A stretch of 64,000 bases of DNA from Phytophthora hibernalis (GCA_012656075.1 JAAKBF010000053.1:1-64000), one strand, 5' to 3'; numbered from the stretch's first letter, positions 1 to 12,937 are shown. A program made the numbers and translations. The notes: generated by a model from the sequence alone, not told the origin.

Positions 1-82
1 GGCACGTGTTCGTTGTGTGTGTTTTGTGTGTTTTATTGTTTGTGCGAGTTGTGACGCAGTGGCGGGCTGTGTGGTTCAGCCT

Positions 83-154
83 TCCCATATAGTGTAGGCC
101 GGTTAGGATAGCTGGCTCTCACCCAGCAGACCCGGGTTCGAGTCGGTGTGGGAA
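83..154 (+). tRNA. tRNA-Glu(CUC) copy 1 (altered)
   Basis: One extra C in the D loop and two C missing from the 3' half of the T arm relative to all later copies, so the T stem cannot fold normally. It is the outermost copy in the window, so sequence error is possible. Next copy starts 555 bp on. Confidence 0.7.
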
Positions 155-637
155 CATCTTTTGCTCTTTTGCTCTTCCTGGCTGATATACCGCTCGTTTC
201 AGCACCTGTGTGCGTTTCCTAGGGCGTACAAAGCTTCTGTAGCGCGCACATAGCCTCCAATAGATCGACCACGCTCGCACGAGCTACCGGCAGCCGACTT
301 CGTCTTGTCACCTCTCGAAGCCTCAGTTTGCTGCCGACGATGGCGATGATGAGAGCGTTTATACGATGCGCCAGCGAGCCGTCGTTACGTGCTACGGGTA
401 TCGAGGACACTCGCATGAGGGCTGTTTGGCCGCCCACAGTGGCCGCGGTCGACTAGGATGGCAGGTAAGTAAATCATGTTGGACTGGCGCTGCGGGTTGT
501 TTGAGACCAGTGACAGCGGGGGTGCCAGGTATGCGAAGGCTGTGGAAGCGTGCGCGTGGCACGTGTTCGTTGTGTGTTGTGTGTTTTGTGTGTTTTGTGC
601 GAGTTGTGACGCAGTGGCGGGCTGTGTGGTTCAGCCT

Positions 638-710
638 TCCCATATAGTGTAGGCGGTTAGGATAGCTGGCTCTCACCCAGCAGACCCGGGTTCGAGTCCC
701 GGTGTGGGAA
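638..710 (+). tRNA. tRNA-Glu(CUC) copy 2
   Basis: Reference fold: acceptor TCCCATA pairs with TGTGGGA, discriminator A; anticodon stem GCTGG/CCAGC with loop CTCTCAC, giving anticodon CTC; T stem CCGGG/CCCGG. The B box GGTTCGAGTCC matches the Pol III consensus. The first terminator run is TTT here instead of TTTT. Next copy 561 bp on. Confidence 0.95.
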
Positions 711-1198
711 CATCTTTGCTCTTTTGCTCTTCCTGGCTGATATACCGCTCGTTTCAGCACCTGTGTGCGTTTCCTAGGGCGTACAAAGCTTCTGTAGCGC
801 GCACATAGCCTCCAATAGATCGACCACGCTCGCACGAGCTACCGGCAGCCGACTTCGTCTTGTCACCTCTCGAAGCCTCAGTTTGCTGCCGACGATGGCG
901 ATGATGAGAGCGTTTATACGATGCGCCAGCGAGCCGTCGTTACGTGCTACGGGTATCGAGGACACTCGCATGAGGGCTGTTTGGCCGCCCACAGTGGCCG
1001 CGGTCGACTAGGATGGCAGGTAAGTAAATCATGTTGGACTGGCGCTGCGGGTTGTTTGAGACCAGTGACAGCGGGGGTGCCAGGTATGCGAAGGCTGTGG
1101 AAGCGTGCGCGCGTGGCACGTGTTCGTTGTGTGTGTTGTGTGTGTTTTGTGTGTTTTGTGCGAGTTGTGACGCAGTGGCGGGCTGTGTGGTTCAGCCT

Positions 1199-1271
1199 TC
1201 CCATATAGTGTAGGCGGTTAGGATAGCTGGCTCTCACCCAGCAGACCCGGGTTCGAGTCCCGGTGTGGGAA
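1199..1271 (+). tRNA. tRNA-Glu(CUC) copy 3
   Basis: Array consensus; TTTT follows 5 nt after the body. Next copy 560 bp on. Confidence 0.93.
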
Positions 1272-1758
1272 CATCTTTTGCTCTTTTGCTCTTCCTGGCT
1301 GATATACCGCTCGTTTCAGCACCTGTGTGCGTTTCCTAGGGCGTACAAAGCTTCTGTAGCGCGCACATAGCCTCCAATAGATCGACCACGCTCGCACGAG
1401 CTACCGGCAGCCGACTTCGTCTTGTCACCTCTCGAAGCCTCAGTTTGCTGCCGACGATGGCGATGATGAGAGCGTTTATACGATGCGCCAGCGAGCCGTC
1501 GTTACGTGCTACGGGTATCGAGGACACTCGCATGAGGGCTGTTTGGCCGCCCACAGTGGCCGCGGTCGACTAGGATGGCAGGTAAGTAAATCATGTTGGA
1601 CTGGCGCTGCGGGTTGTTTGAGACCAGTGACAGCGGGGGTGCCAGGTATGCGAAGGCTGTGGAAGCGTGCGCGCGTGGCACGTGTTCGTTGTGTGTGTTG
1701 TGTGTTTTGTGTGTTTTGTGCGAGTTGTGACGCAGTGGCGGGCTGTGTGGTTCAGCCT

Positions 1759-1831
1759 TCCCATATAGTGTAGGCGGTTAGGATAGCTGGCTCTCACCCA
1801 GCAGACCCGGGTTCGAGTCCCGGTGTGGGAA
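1759..1831 (+). tRNA. tRNA-Glu(CUC) copy 4
   Basis: Array consensus. Next copy 561 bp on. Confidence 0.93.
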
Positions 1832-2319
1832 CATCTTTTGCTCTTTTGCTCTTCCTGGCTGATATACCGCTCGTTTCAGCACCTGTGTGCGTTTCCTAGG
1901 GCGTACAAAGCTTCTGTAGCGCGCACATAGCCTCCAATAGATCGACCACGCTCGCACGAGCTACCGGCAGCCGACTTCGTCTTGTCACCTCTCGAAGCCT
2001 CAGTTTGCTGCCGACGATGGCGATGATGAGAGCGTTTATACGATGCGCCAGCGAGCCGTCGTTACGTGCTACGGGTATCGAGGACACTCGCATGAGGGCT
2101 GTTTGGCCGCCCACAGTGGCCGCGGTCGACTAGGATGGCAGGTAAGTAAATCATGTTGGACTGGCGCTGCGGGTTGTTTGAGACCAGTGACAGCGGGGGT
2201 GCCAGGTATGCGAAGGCTGTGGAAGCGTGCGCGCGTGGCACGTGTTCGTTGTGTGTGTTGTGTGTGTTTGTGTGTTTTGTGCGAGTTGTGACGCAGTGGC
2301 GGGCTGTGTGGTTCAGCCT

Positions 2320-2392
2320 TCCCATATAGTGTAGGCGGTTAGGATAGCTGGCTCTCACCCAGCAGACCCGGGTTCGAGTCCCGGTGTGGGAA
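2320..2392 (+). tRNA. tRNA-Glu(CUC) copy 5
   Basis: Array consensus. Next copy 561 bp on. Confidence 0.93.
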
Positions 2393-2880
2393 CATCTTTT
2401 GCTCTTTTGCTCTTCCTGGCTGATATACCGCTCGTTTCAGCACCTGTGTGCGTTTCCTAGGGCGTACAAAGCTTCTGTAGCGCGCACATAGCCTCCAATA
2501 GATCGACCACGCTCGCACGAGCTACCGGCAGCCGACTTCGTCTTGTCACCTCTCGAAGCCTCAGTTTGCTGCCGACGATGGCGATGATGAGAGCGTTTAT
2601 ACGATGCGCCAGCGAGCCGTCGTTACGTGCTACGGGTATCGAGGACACTCGCATGAGGGCTGTTTGGCCGCCCACAGTGGCCGCGGTCGACTAGGATGGC
2701 AGGTAAGTAAATCATGTTGGACTGGCGCTGCGGGTTGTTTGAGACCAGTGACAGCGGGGGTGCCAGGTATGCGAAGGCTGTGGAAGCGTGCGCGCGTGGC
2801 ACGTGTTCGTTGTGTGTGTTGTGTGTGTTTGTGTGTTTTGTGCGAGTTGTGACGCAGTGGCGGGCTGTGTGGTTCAGCCT

Positions 2881-2953
2881 TCCCATATAGTGTAGGCGGT
2901 TAGGATAGCTGGCTCTCACCCAGCAGACCCGGGTTCGAGTCCCGGTGTGGGAA
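2881..2953 (+). tRNA. tRNA-Glu(CUC) copy 6
   Basis: Array consensus. Next copy 562 bp on. Confidence 0.93.
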
Positions 2954-3442
2954 CATCTTTTGCTCTTTTGCTCTTCCTGGCTGATATACCGCTCGTTTCA
3001 GCACCTGTGTGCGTTTCCTAGGGCGTACAAAGCTTCTGTAGCGCGCACATAGCCTCCAATAGATCGACCACGCTCGCACGAGCTACCGGCAGCCGACTTC
3101 GTCTTGTCACCTCTCGAAGCCTCAGTTTGCTGCCGACGATGGCGATGATGAGAGCGTTTATACGATGCGCCAGCGAGCCGTCGTTACGTGCTACGGGTAT
3201 CGAGGACACTCGCATGAGGGCTGTTTGGCCGCCCACAGTGGCCGCGGTCGACTAGGATGGCAGGTAAGTAAATCATGTTGGACTGGCGCTGCGGGTTGTT
3301 TGAGACCAGTGACAGCGGGGGTGCCAGGTATGCGAAGGCTGTGGAAGCGTGCGCGCGTGGCACGTGTTCGTTGTGTGTGTTGTGTGTGTTTTGTGTGTTT
3401 TGTGCGAGTTGTGACGCAGTGGCGGGCTGTGTGGTTCAGCCT

Positions 3443-3515
3443 TCCCATATAGTGTAGGCGGTTAGGATAGCTGGCTCTCACCCAGCAGACCCGGGTTCGA
3501 GTCCCGGTGTGGGAA
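3443..3515 (+). tRNA. tRNA-Glu(CUC) copy 7
   Basis: Array consensus. Next copy 561 bp on. Confidence 0.93.
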
Positions 3516-4003
3516 CATCTTTTGCTCTTTTGCTCTTCCTGGCTGATATACCGCTCGTTTCAGCACCTGTGTGCGTTTCCTAGGGCGTACAAAGCTTCTG
3601 TAGCGCGCACATAGCCTCCAATAGATCGACCACGCTCGCACGAGCTACCGGCAGCCGACTTCGTCTTGTCACCTCTCGAAGCCTCAGTTTGCTGCCGACG
3701 ATGGCGATGATGAGAGCGTTTATACGATGCGCCAGCGAGCCGTCGTTACGTGCTACGGGTATCGAGGACACTCGCATGAGGGCTGTTTGGCCGCCCACAG
3801 TGGCCGCGGTCGACTAGGATGGCAGGTAAGTAAATCATGTTGGACTGGCGCTGCGGGTTGTTTGAGACCAGTGACAGCGGGGGTGCCAGGTATGCGAAGG
3901 CTGTGGAAGCGTGCGCGCGTGGCACGTGTTCGTTGTGTGTGTTGTGTGTGTTTGTGTGTTTTGTGCGAGTTGTGACGCAGTGGCGGGCTGTGTGGTTCAG
4001 CCT

Positions 4004-4076
4004 TCCCATATAGTGTAGGCGGTTAGGATAGCTGGCTCTCACCCAGCAGACCCGGGTTCGAGTCCCGGTGTGGGAA
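4004..4076 (+). tRNA. tRNA-Glu(CUC) copy 8
   Basis: Array consensus; its spacer has lost one G of a G5 run near 4440. Next copy 560 bp on. Confidence 0.93.
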
Positions 4077-4563
4077 CATCTTTTGCTCTTTTGCTCTTCC
4101 TGGCTGATATACCGCTCGTTTCAGCACCTGTGTGCGTTTCCTAGGGCGTACAAAGCTTCTGTAGCGCGCACATAGCCTCCAATAGATCGACCACGCTCGC
4201 ACGAGCTACCGGCAGCCGACTTCGTCTTGTCACCTCTCGAAGCCTCAGTTTGCTGCCGACGATGGCGATGATGAGAGCGTTTATACGATGCGCCAGCGAG
4301 CCGTCGTTACGTGCTACGGGTATCGAGGACACTCGCATGAGGGCTGTTTGGCCGCCCACAGTGGCCGCGGTCGACTAGGATGGCAGGTAAGTAAATCATG
4401 TTGGACTGGCGCTGCGGGTTGTTTGAGACCAGTGACAGCGGGGTGCCAGGTATGCGAAGGCTGTGGAAGCGTGCGCGCGTGGCACGTGTTCGTTGTGTGT
4501 GTGTGTGTGTTTTGTGTGTTTTGTGCGAGTTGTGACGCAGTGGCGGGCTGTGTGGTTCAGCCT

Positions 4564-4636
4564 TCCCATATAGTGTAGGCGGTTAGGATAGCTGGCTCTC
4601 ACCCAGCAGACCCGGGTTCGAGTCCCGGTGTGGGAA
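4564..4636 (+). tRNA. tRNA-Glu(CUC) copy 9
   Basis: Array consensus. Next copy 562 bp on. Confidence 0.93.
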
Positions 4637-5125
4637 CATCTTTTGCTCTTTTGCTCTTCCTGGCTGATATACCGCTCGTTTCAGCACCTGTGTGCGTTTC
4701 CTAGGGCGTACAAAGCTTCTGTAGCGCGCACATAGCCTCCAATAGATCGACCACGCTCGCACGAGCTACCGGCAGCCGACTTCGTCTTGTCACCTCTCGA
4801 AGCCTCAGTTTGCTGCCGACGATGGCGATGATGAGAGCGTTTATACGATGCGCCAGCGAGCCGTCGTTACGTGCTACGGGTATCGAGGACACTCGCATGA
4901 GGGCTGTTTGGCCGCCCACAGTGGCCGCGGTCGACTAGGATGGCAGGTAAGTAAATCATGTTGGACTGGCGCTGCGGGTTGTTTGAGACCAGTGACAGCG
5001 GGGGTGCCAGGTATGCGAAGGCTGTGGAAGCGTGCGCGCGTGGCACGTGTTCGTTGTGTGTGTTGTGTGTGTTTTGTGTGTTTTGTGCGAGTTGTGACGC
5101 AGTGGCGGGCTGTGTGGTTCAGCCT

Positions 5126-5198
5126 TCCCATATAGTGTAGGCGGTTAGGATAGCTGGCTCTCACCCAGCAGACCCGGGTTCGAGTCCCGGTGTGGGAA
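5126..5198 (+). tRNA. tRNA-Glu(CUC) copy 10
   Basis: Array consensus. Next copy 562 bp on. Confidence 0.93.
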
Positions 5199-5687
5199 CA
5201 TCTTTTGCTCTTTTGCTCTTCCTGGCTGATATACCGCTCGTTTCAGCACCTGTGTGCGTTTCCTAGGGCGTACAAAGCTTCTGTAGCGCGCACATAGCCT
5301 CCAATAGATCGACCACGCTCGCACGAGCTACCGGCAGCCGACTTCGTCTTGTCACCTCTCGAAGCCTCAGTTTGCTGCCGACGATGGCGATGATGAGAGC
5401 GTTTATACGATGCGCCAGCGAGCCGTCGTTACGTGCTACGGGTATCGAGGACACTCGCATGAGGGCTGTTTGGCCGCCCACAGTGGCCGCGGTCGACTAG
5501 GATGGCAGGTAAGTAAATCATGTTGGACTGGCGCTGCGGGTTGTTTGAGACCAGTGACAGCGGGGGTGCCAGGTATGCGAAGGCTGTGGAAGCGTGCGCG
5601 CGTGGCACGTGTTCGTTGTGTGTGTTGTGTGTGTTTTGTGTGTTTTGTGCGAGTTGTGACGCAGTGGCGGGCTGTGTGGTTCAGCCT

Positions 5688-5760
5688 TCCCATATAGTGT
5701 AGGCGGTTAGGATAGCTGGCTCTCACCCAGCAGACCCGGGTTCGAGTCCCGGTGTGGGAA
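5688..5760 (+). tRNA. tRNA-Glu(CUC) copy 11
   Basis: Array consensus; its spacer carries the C-to-A marker at 6043. Next copy 562 bp on. Confidence 0.93.
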
Positions 5761-6249
5761 CATCTTTTGCTCTTTTGCTCTTCCTGGCTGATATACCGCT
5801 CGTTTCAGCACCTGTGTGCGTTTCCTAGGGCGTACAAAGCTTCTGTAGCGCGCACATAGCCTCCAATAGATCGACCACGCTCGCACGAGCTACCGGCAGC
5901 CGACTTCGTCTTGTCACCTCTCGAAGCCTCAGTTTGCTGCCGACGATGGCGATGATGAGAGCGTTTATACGATGCGCCAGCGAGCCGTCGTTACGTGCTA
6001 CGGGTATCGAGGACACTCGCATGAGGGCTGTTTGGCCGCCCAAAGTGGCCGCGGTCGACTAGGATGGCAGGTAAGTAAATCATGTTGGACTGGCGCTGCG
6101 GGTTGTTTGAGACCAGTGACAGCGGGGGTGCCAGGTATGCGAAGGCTGTGGAAGCGTGCGCGCGTGGCACGTGTTCGTTGTGTGTGTTGTGTGTGTTTTG
6201 TGTGTTTTGTGCGAGTTGTGACGCAGTGGCGGGCTGTGTGGTTCAGCCT

Positions 6250-6322
6250 TCCCATATAGTGTAGGCGGTTAGGATAGCTGGCTCTCACCCAGCAGACCCG
6301 GGTTCGAGTCCCGGTGTGGGAA
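6250..6322 (+). tRNA. tRNA-Glu(CUC) copy 12
   Basis: Array consensus; its spacer lacks the CACGTGTTC segment before the GT tract. Next copy 554 bp on. Confidence 0.93.
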
Positions 6323-6803
6323 CATCTTTTGCTCTTTTGCTCTTCCTGGCTGATATACCGCTCGTTTCAGCACCTGTGTGCGTTTCCTAGGGCGTACAAA
6401 GCTTCTGTAGCGCGCACATAGCCTCCAATAGATCGACCACGCTCGCACGAGCTACCGGCAGCCGACTTCGTCTTGTCACCTCTCGAAGCCTCAGTTTGCT
6501 GCCGACGATGGCGATGATGAGAGCGTTTATACGATGCGCCAGCGAGCCGTCGTTACGTGCTACGGGTATCGAGGACACTCGCATGAGGGCTGTTTGGCCG
6601 CCCACAGTGGCCGCGGTCGACTAGGATGGCAGGTAAGTAAATCATGTTGGACTGGCGCTGCGGGTTGTTTGAGACCAGTGACAGCGGGGGTGCCAGGTAT
6701 GCGAAGGCTGTGGAAGCGTGCGCGCGTGGCGTTGTGTGTGTTGTGTGTGTTTTGTGTGTTTTGTGCGAGTTGTGACGCAGTGGCGGGCTGTGTGGTTCAG
6801 CCT

Positions 6804-6876
6804 TCCCATATAGTGTAGGCGGTTAGGATAGCTGGCTCTCACCCAGCAGACCCGGGTTCGAGTCCCGGTGTGGGAA
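6804..6876 (+). tRNA. tRNA-Glu(CUC) copy 13
   Basis: Array consensus; first of four successive 553-bp units. Confidence 0.93.
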
Positions 6877-7356
6877 CATCTTTTGCTCTTTTGCTCTTCC
6901 TGGCTGATATACCGCTCGTTTCAGCACCTGTGTGCGTTTCCTAGGGCGTACAAAGCTTCTGTAGCGCGCACATAGCCTCCAATAGATCGACCACGCTCGC
7001 ACGAGCTACCGGCAGCCGACTTCGTCTTGTCACCTCTCGAAGCCTCAGTTTGCTGCCGACGATGGCGATGATGAGAGCGTTTATACGATGCGCCAGCGAG
7101 CCGTCGTTACGTGCTACGGGTATCGAGGACACTCGCATGAGGGCTGTTTGGCCGCCCACAGTGGCCGCGGTCGACTAGGATGGCAGGTAAGTAAATCATG
7201 TTGGACTGGCGCTGCGGGTTGTTTGAGACCAGTGACAGCGGGGGTGCCAGGTATGCGAAGGCTGTGGAAGCGTGCGCGCGTGGCACGTGTTCGTTGTGTG
7301 TGTTGTGTGTGTTTTGTGCGAGTTGTGACGCAGTGGCGGGCTGTGTGGTTCAGCCT

Positions 7357-7429
7357 TCCCATATAGTGTAGGCGGTTAGGATAGCTGGCTCTCACCCAGC
7401 AGACCCGGGTTCGAGTCCCGGTGTGGGAA
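7357..7429 (+). tRNA. tRNA-Glu(CUC) copy 14
   Basis: Array consensus. Next copy 553 bp on. Confidence 0.93.
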
Positions 7430-7909
7430 CATCTTTTGCTCTTTTGCTCTTCCTGGCTGATATACCGCTCGTTTCAGCACCTGTGTGCGTTTCCTAGGGC
7501 GTACAAAGCTTCTGTAGCGCGCACATAGCCTCCAATAGATCGACCACGCTCGCACGAGCTACCGGCAGCCGACTTCGTCTTGTCACCTCTCGAAGCCTCA
7601 GTTTGCTGCCGACGATGGCGATGATGAGAGCGTTTATACGATGCGCCAGCGAGCCGTCGTTACGTGCTACGGGTATCGAGGACACTCGCATGAGGGCTGT
7701 TTGGCCGCCCACAGTGGCCGCGGTCGACTAGGATGGCAGGTAAGTAAATCATGTTGGACTGGCGCTGCGGGTTGTTTGAGACCAGTGACAGCGGGGGTGC
7801 CAGGTATGCGAAGGCTGTGGAAGCGTGCGCGCGTGGCACGTGTTCGTTGTGTGTGTTGTGTGTGTTTTGTGCGAGTTGTGACGCAGTGGCGGGCTGTGTG
7901 GTTCAGCCT

Positions 7910-7982
7910 TCCCATATAGTGTAGGCGGTTAGGATAGCTGGCTCTCACCCAGCAGACCCGGGTTCGAGTCCCGGTGTGGGAA
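7910..7982 (+). tRNA. tRNA-Glu(CUC) copy 15
   Basis: Array consensus. Next copy 553 bp on. Confidence 0.93.
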
Positions 7983-8462
7983 CATCTTTTGCTCTTTTGC
8001 TCTTCCTGGCTGATATACCGCTCGTTTCAGCACCTGTGTGCGTTTCCTAGGGCGTACAAAGCTTCTGTAGCGCGCACATAGCCTCCAATAGATCGACCAC
8101 GCTCGCACGAGCTACCGGCAGCCGACTTCGTCTTGTCACCTCTCGAAGCCTCAGTTTGCTGCCGACGATGGCGATGATGAGAGCGTTTATACGATGCGCC
8201 AGCGAGCCGTCGTTACGTGCTACGGGTATCGAGGACACTCGCATGAGGGCTGTTTGGCCGCCCACAGTGGCCGCGGTCGACTAGGATGGCAGGTAAGTAA
8301 ATCATGTTGGACTGGCGCTGCGGGTTGTTTGAGACCAGTGACAGCGGGGGTGCCAGGTATGCGAAGGCTGTGGAAGCGTGCGCGCGTGGCACGTGTTCGT
8401 TGTGTGTGTTGTGTGTGTTTTGTGCGAGTTGTGACGCAGTGGCGGGCTGTGTGGTTCAGCCT

Positions 8463-8535
8463 TCCCATATAGTGTAGGCGGTTAGGATAGCTGGCTCTCA
8501 CCCAGCAGACCCGGGTTCGAGTCCCGGTGTGGGAA
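8463..8535 (+). tRNA. tRNA-Glu(CUC) copy 16
   Basis: Array consensus. Next copy 553 bp on. Confidence 0.93.
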
Positions 8536-9015
8536 CATCTTTTGCTCTTTTGCTCTTCCTGGCTGATATACCGCTCGTTTCAGCACCTGTGTGCGTTTCC
8601 TAGGGCGTACAAAGCTTCTGTAGCGCGCACATAGCCTCCAATAGATCGACCACGCTCGCACGAGCTACCGGCAGCCGACTTCGTCTTGTCACCTCTCGAA
8701 GCCTCAGTTTGCTGCCGACGATGGCGATGATGAGAGCGTTTATACGATGCGCCAGCGAGCCGTCGTTACGTGCTACGGGTATCGAGGACACTCGCATGAG
8801 GGCTGTTTGGCCGCCCACAGTGGCCGCGGTCGACTAGGATGGCAGGTAAGTAAATCATGTTGGACTGGCGCTGCGGGTTGTTTGAGACCAGTGACAGCGG
8901 GGGTGCCAGGTATGCGAAGGCTGTGGAAGCGTGCGCGCGTGGCACGTGTTCGTTGTGTGTGTTGTGTGTGTTTTGTGCGAGTTGTGACGCAGTGGCGGGC
9001 TGTGTGGTTCAGCCT

Positions 9016-9088
9016 TCCCATATAGTGTAGGCGGTTAGGATAGCTGGCTCTCACCCAGCAGACCCGGGTTCGAGTCCCGGTGTGGGAA
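9016..9088 (+). tRNA. tRNA-Glu(CUC) copy 17
   Basis: Array consensus; spacer marker A at 9371. Next copy 562 bp on. Confidence 0.93.
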
Positions 9089-9577
9089 CATCTTTTGCTC
9101 TTTTGCTCTTCCTGGCTGATATACCGCTCGTTTCAGCACCTGTGTGCGTTTCCTAGGGCGTACAAAGCTTCTGTAGCGCGCACATAGCCTCCAATAGATC
9201 GACCACGCTCGCACGAGCTACCGGCAGCCGACTTCGTCTTGTCACCTCTCGAAGCCTCAGTTTGCTGCCGACGATGGCGATGATGAGAGCGTTTATACGA
9301 TGCGCCAGCGAGCCGTCGTTACGTGCTACGGGTATCGAGGACACTCGCATGAGGGCTGTTTGGCCGCCCAAAGTGGCCGCGGTCGACTAGGATGGCAGGT
9401 AAGTAAATCATGTTGGACTGGCGCTGCGGGTTGTTTGAGACCAGTGACAGCGGGGGTGCCAGGTATGCGAAGGCTGTGGAAGCGTGCGCGCGTGGCACGT
9501 GTTCGTTGTGTGTGTTGTGTGTGTTTTGTGTGTTTTGTGCGAGTTGTGACGCAGTGGCGGGCTGTGTGGTTCAGCCT

Positions 9578-9650
9578 TCCCATATAGTGTAGGCGGTTAG
9601 GATAGCTGGCTCTCACCCAGCAGACCCGGGTTCGAGTCCCGGTGTGGGAA
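9578..9650 (+). tRNA. tRNA-Glu(CUC) copy 18
   Basis: Array consensus. Next copy 562 bp on. Confidence 0.93.
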
Positions 9651-10139
9651 CATCTTTTGCTCTTTTGCTCTTCCTGGCTGATATACCGCTCGTTTCAGCA
9701 CCTGTGTGCGTTTCCTAGGGCGTACAAAGCTTCTGTAGCGCGCACATAGCCTCCAATAGATCGACCACGCTCGCACGAGCTACCGGCAGCCGACTTCGTC
9801 TTGTCACCTCTCGAAGCCTCAGTTTGCTGCCGACGATGGCGATGATGAGAGCGTTTATACGATGCGCCAGCGAGCCGTCGTTACGTGCTACGGGTATCGA
9901 GGACACTCGCATGAGGGCTGTTTGGCCGCCCACAGTGGCCGCGGTCGACTAGGATGGCAGGTAAGTAAATCATGTTGGACTGGCGCTGCGGGTTGTTTGA
10001 GACCAGTGACAGCGGGGGTGCCAGGTATGCGAAGGCTGTGGAAGCGTGCGCGCGTGGCACGTGTTCGTTGTGTGTGTTGTGTGTGTTTTGTGTGTTTTGT
10101 GCGAGTTGTGACGCAGTGGCGGGCTGTGTGGTTCAGCCT

Positions 10140-10212
10140 TCCCATATAGTGTAGGCGGTTAGGATAGCTGGCTCTCACCCAGCAGACCCGGGTTCGAGTC
10201 CCGGTGTGGGAA
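10140..10212 (+). tRNA. tRNA-Glu(CUC) copy 19
   Basis: Array consensus. Next copy 562 bp on. Confidence 0.93.
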
Positions 10213-10701
10213 CATCTTTTGCTCTTTTGCTCTTCCTGGCTGATATACCGCTCGTTTCAGCACCTGTGTGCGTTTCCTAGGGCGTACAAAGCTTCTGTAG
10301 CGCGCACATAGCCTCCAATAGATCGACCACGCTCGCACGAGCTACCGGCAGCCGACTTCGTCTTGTCACCTCTCGAAGCCTCAGTTTGCTGCCGACGATG
10401 GCGATGATGAGAGCGTTTATACGATGCGCCAGCGAGCCGTCGTTACGTGCTACGGGTATCGAGGACACTCGCATGAGGGCTGTTTGGCCGCCCACAGTGG
10501 CCGCGGTCGACTAGGATGGCAGGTAAGTAAATCATGTTGGACTGGCGCTGCGGGTTGTTTGAGACCAGTGACAGCGGGGGTGCCAGGTATGCGAAGGCTG
10601 TGGAAGCGTGCGCGCGTGGCACGTGTTCGTTGTGTGTGTTGTGTGTGTTTTGTGTGTTTTGTGCGAGTTGTGACGCAGTGGCGGGCTGTGTGGTTCAGCC
10701 T

Positions 10702-10774
10702 TCCCATATAGTGTAGGCGGTTAGGATAGCTGGCTCTCACCCAGCAGACCCGGGTTCGAGTCCCGGTGTGGGAA
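10702..10774 (+). tRNA. tRNA-Glu(CUC) copy 20
   Basis: Array consensus. Next copy 562 bp on. Confidence 0.93.
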
Positions 10775-11263
10775 CATCTTTTGCTCTTTTGCTCTTCCTG
10801 GCTGATATACCGCTCGTTTCAGCACCTGTGTGCGTTTCCTAGGGCGTACAAAGCTTCTGTAGCGCGCACATAGCCTCCAATAGATCGACCACGCTCGCAC
10901 GAGCTACCGGCAGCCGACTTCGTCTTGTCACCTCTCGAAGCCTCAGTTTGCTGCCGACGATGGCGATGATGAGAGCGTTTATACGATGCGCCAGCGAGCC
11001 GTCGTTACGTGCTACGGGTATCGAGGACACTCGCATGAGGGCTGTTTGGCCGCCCACAGTGGCCGCGGTCGACTAGGATGGCAGGTAAGTAAATCATGTT
11101 GGACTGGCGCTGCGGGTTGTTTGAGACCAGTGACAGCGGGGGTGCCAGGTATGCGAAGGCTGTGGAAGCGTGCGCGCGTGGCACGTGTTCGTTGTGTGTG
11201 TTGTGTGTGTTTTGTGTGTTTTGTGCGAGTTGTGACGCAGTGGCGGGCTGTGTGGTTCAGCCT

Positions 11264-11336
11264 TCCCATATAGTGTAGGCGGTTAGGATAGCTGGCTCTC
11301 ACCCAGCAGACCCGGGTTCGAGTCCCGGTGTGGGAA
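11264..11336 (+). tRNA. tRNA-Glu(CUC) copy 21
   Basis: Array consensus. Next copy 562 bp on. Confidence 0.93.
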
Positions 11337-11825
11337 CATCTTTTGCTCTTTTGCTCTTCCTGGCTGATATACCGCTCGTTTCAGCACCTGTGTGCGTTTC
11401 CTAGGGCGTACAAAGCTTCTGTAGCGCGCACATAGCCTCCAATAGATCGACCACGCTCGCACGAGCTACCGGCAGCCGACTTCGTCTTGTCACCTCTCGA
11501 AGCCTCAGTTTGCTGCCGACGATGGCGATGATGAGAGCGTTTATACGATGCGCCAGCGAGCCGTCGTTACGTGCTACGGGTATCGAGGACACTCGCATGA
11601 GGGCTGTTTGGCCGCCCACAGTGGCCGCGGTCGACTAGGATGGCAGGTAAGTAAATCATGTTGGACTGGCGCTGCGGGTTGTTTGAGACCAGTGACAGCG
11701 GGGGTGCCAGGTATGCGAAGGCTGTGGAAGCGTGCGCGCGTGGCACGTGTTCGTTGTGTGTGTTGTGTGTGTTTTGTGTGTTTTGTGCGAGTTGTGACGC
11801 AGTGGCGGGCTGTGTGGTTCAGCCT

Positions 11826-11898
11826 TCCCATATAGTGTAGGCGGTTAGGATAGCTGGCTCTCACCCAGCAGACCCGGGTTCGAGTCCCGGTGTGGGAA
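11826..11898 (+). tRNA. tRNA-Glu(CUC) copy 22
   Basis: Array consensus; its spacer has one C missing at about 12,000. Next copy 559 bp on. Confidence 0.93.
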
Positions 11899-12384
11899 CA
11901 TCTTTTGCTCTTTTGCTCTTCCTGGCTGATATACCGCTCGTTTCAGCACCTGTGTGCGTTTCCTAGGGCGTACAAAGCTTCTGTAGCGCGCACATAGCCT
12001 CAATAGATCGACCACGCTCGCACGAGCTACCGGCAGCCGACTTCGTCTTGTCACCTCTCGAAGCCTCAGTTTGCTGCCGACGATGGCGATGATGAGAGCG
12101 TTTATACGATGCGCCAGCGAGCCGTCGTTACGTGCTACGGGTATCGAGGACACTCGCATGAGGGCTGTTTGGCCGCCCACAGTGGCCGCGGTCGACTAGG
12201 ATGGCAGGTAAGTAAATCATGTTGGACTGGCGCTGCGGGTTGTTTGAGACCAGTGACAGCGGGGGTGCCAGGTATGCGAAGGCTGTGGAAGCGTGCGCGC
12301 GTGGCACGTGTTCGTTGTGTGTGTTGTGTGTTTTGTGTGTTTTGTGCGAGTTGTGACGCAGTGGCGGGCTGTGTGGTTCAGCCT

Positions 12385-12457
12385 TCCCATATAGTGTAGG
12401 CGGTTAGGATAGCTGGCTCTCACCCAGCAGACCCGGGTTCGAGTCCCGGTGTGGGAA
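12385..12457 (+). tRNA. tRNA-Glu(CUC) copy 23
   Basis: Array consensus. Next copy 553 bp on. Confidence 0.93.
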
Positions 12458-12937
12458 CATCTTTTGCTCTTTTGCTCTTCCTGGCTGATATACCGCTCGT
12501 TTCAGCACCTGTGTGCGTTTCCTAGGGCGTACAAAGCTTCTGTAGCGCGCACATAGCCTCCAATAGATCGACCACGCTCGCACGAGCTACCGGCAGCCGA
12601 CTTCGTCTTGTCACCTCTCGAAGCCTCAGTTTGCTGCCGACGATGGCGATGATGAGAGCGTTTATACGATGCGCCAGCGAGCCGTCGTTACGTGCTACGG
12701 GTATCGAGGACACTCGCATGAGGGCTGTTTGGCCGCCCACAGTGGCCGCGGTCGACTAGGATGGCAGGTAAGTAAATCATGTTGGACTGGCGCTGCGGGT
12801 TGTTTGAGACCAGTGACAGCGGGGGTGCCAGGTATGCGAAGGCTGTGGAAGCGTGCGCGCGTGGCACGTGTTCGTTGTGTGTGTTGTGTGTGTTTTGTGC
12901 GAGTTGTGACGCAGTGGCGGGCTGTGTGGTTCAGCCT

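Noticed and set aside
898..990. C/D-box snoRNA (ATGATGA C box) in the array unit
   Set aside because: No CTGA D box at suitable distance and no terminal stem.
1015..1030. Perfect 5' splice consensus CAG|GTAAGT in each unit, or U1 snRNA on the minus strand
   Set aside because: After ACTTACCTG the minus strand has no U1-70K loop or Sm site, and no matching acceptor or exon is evident. Several edge units carry CAGATAAGT, so the site is not maintained.
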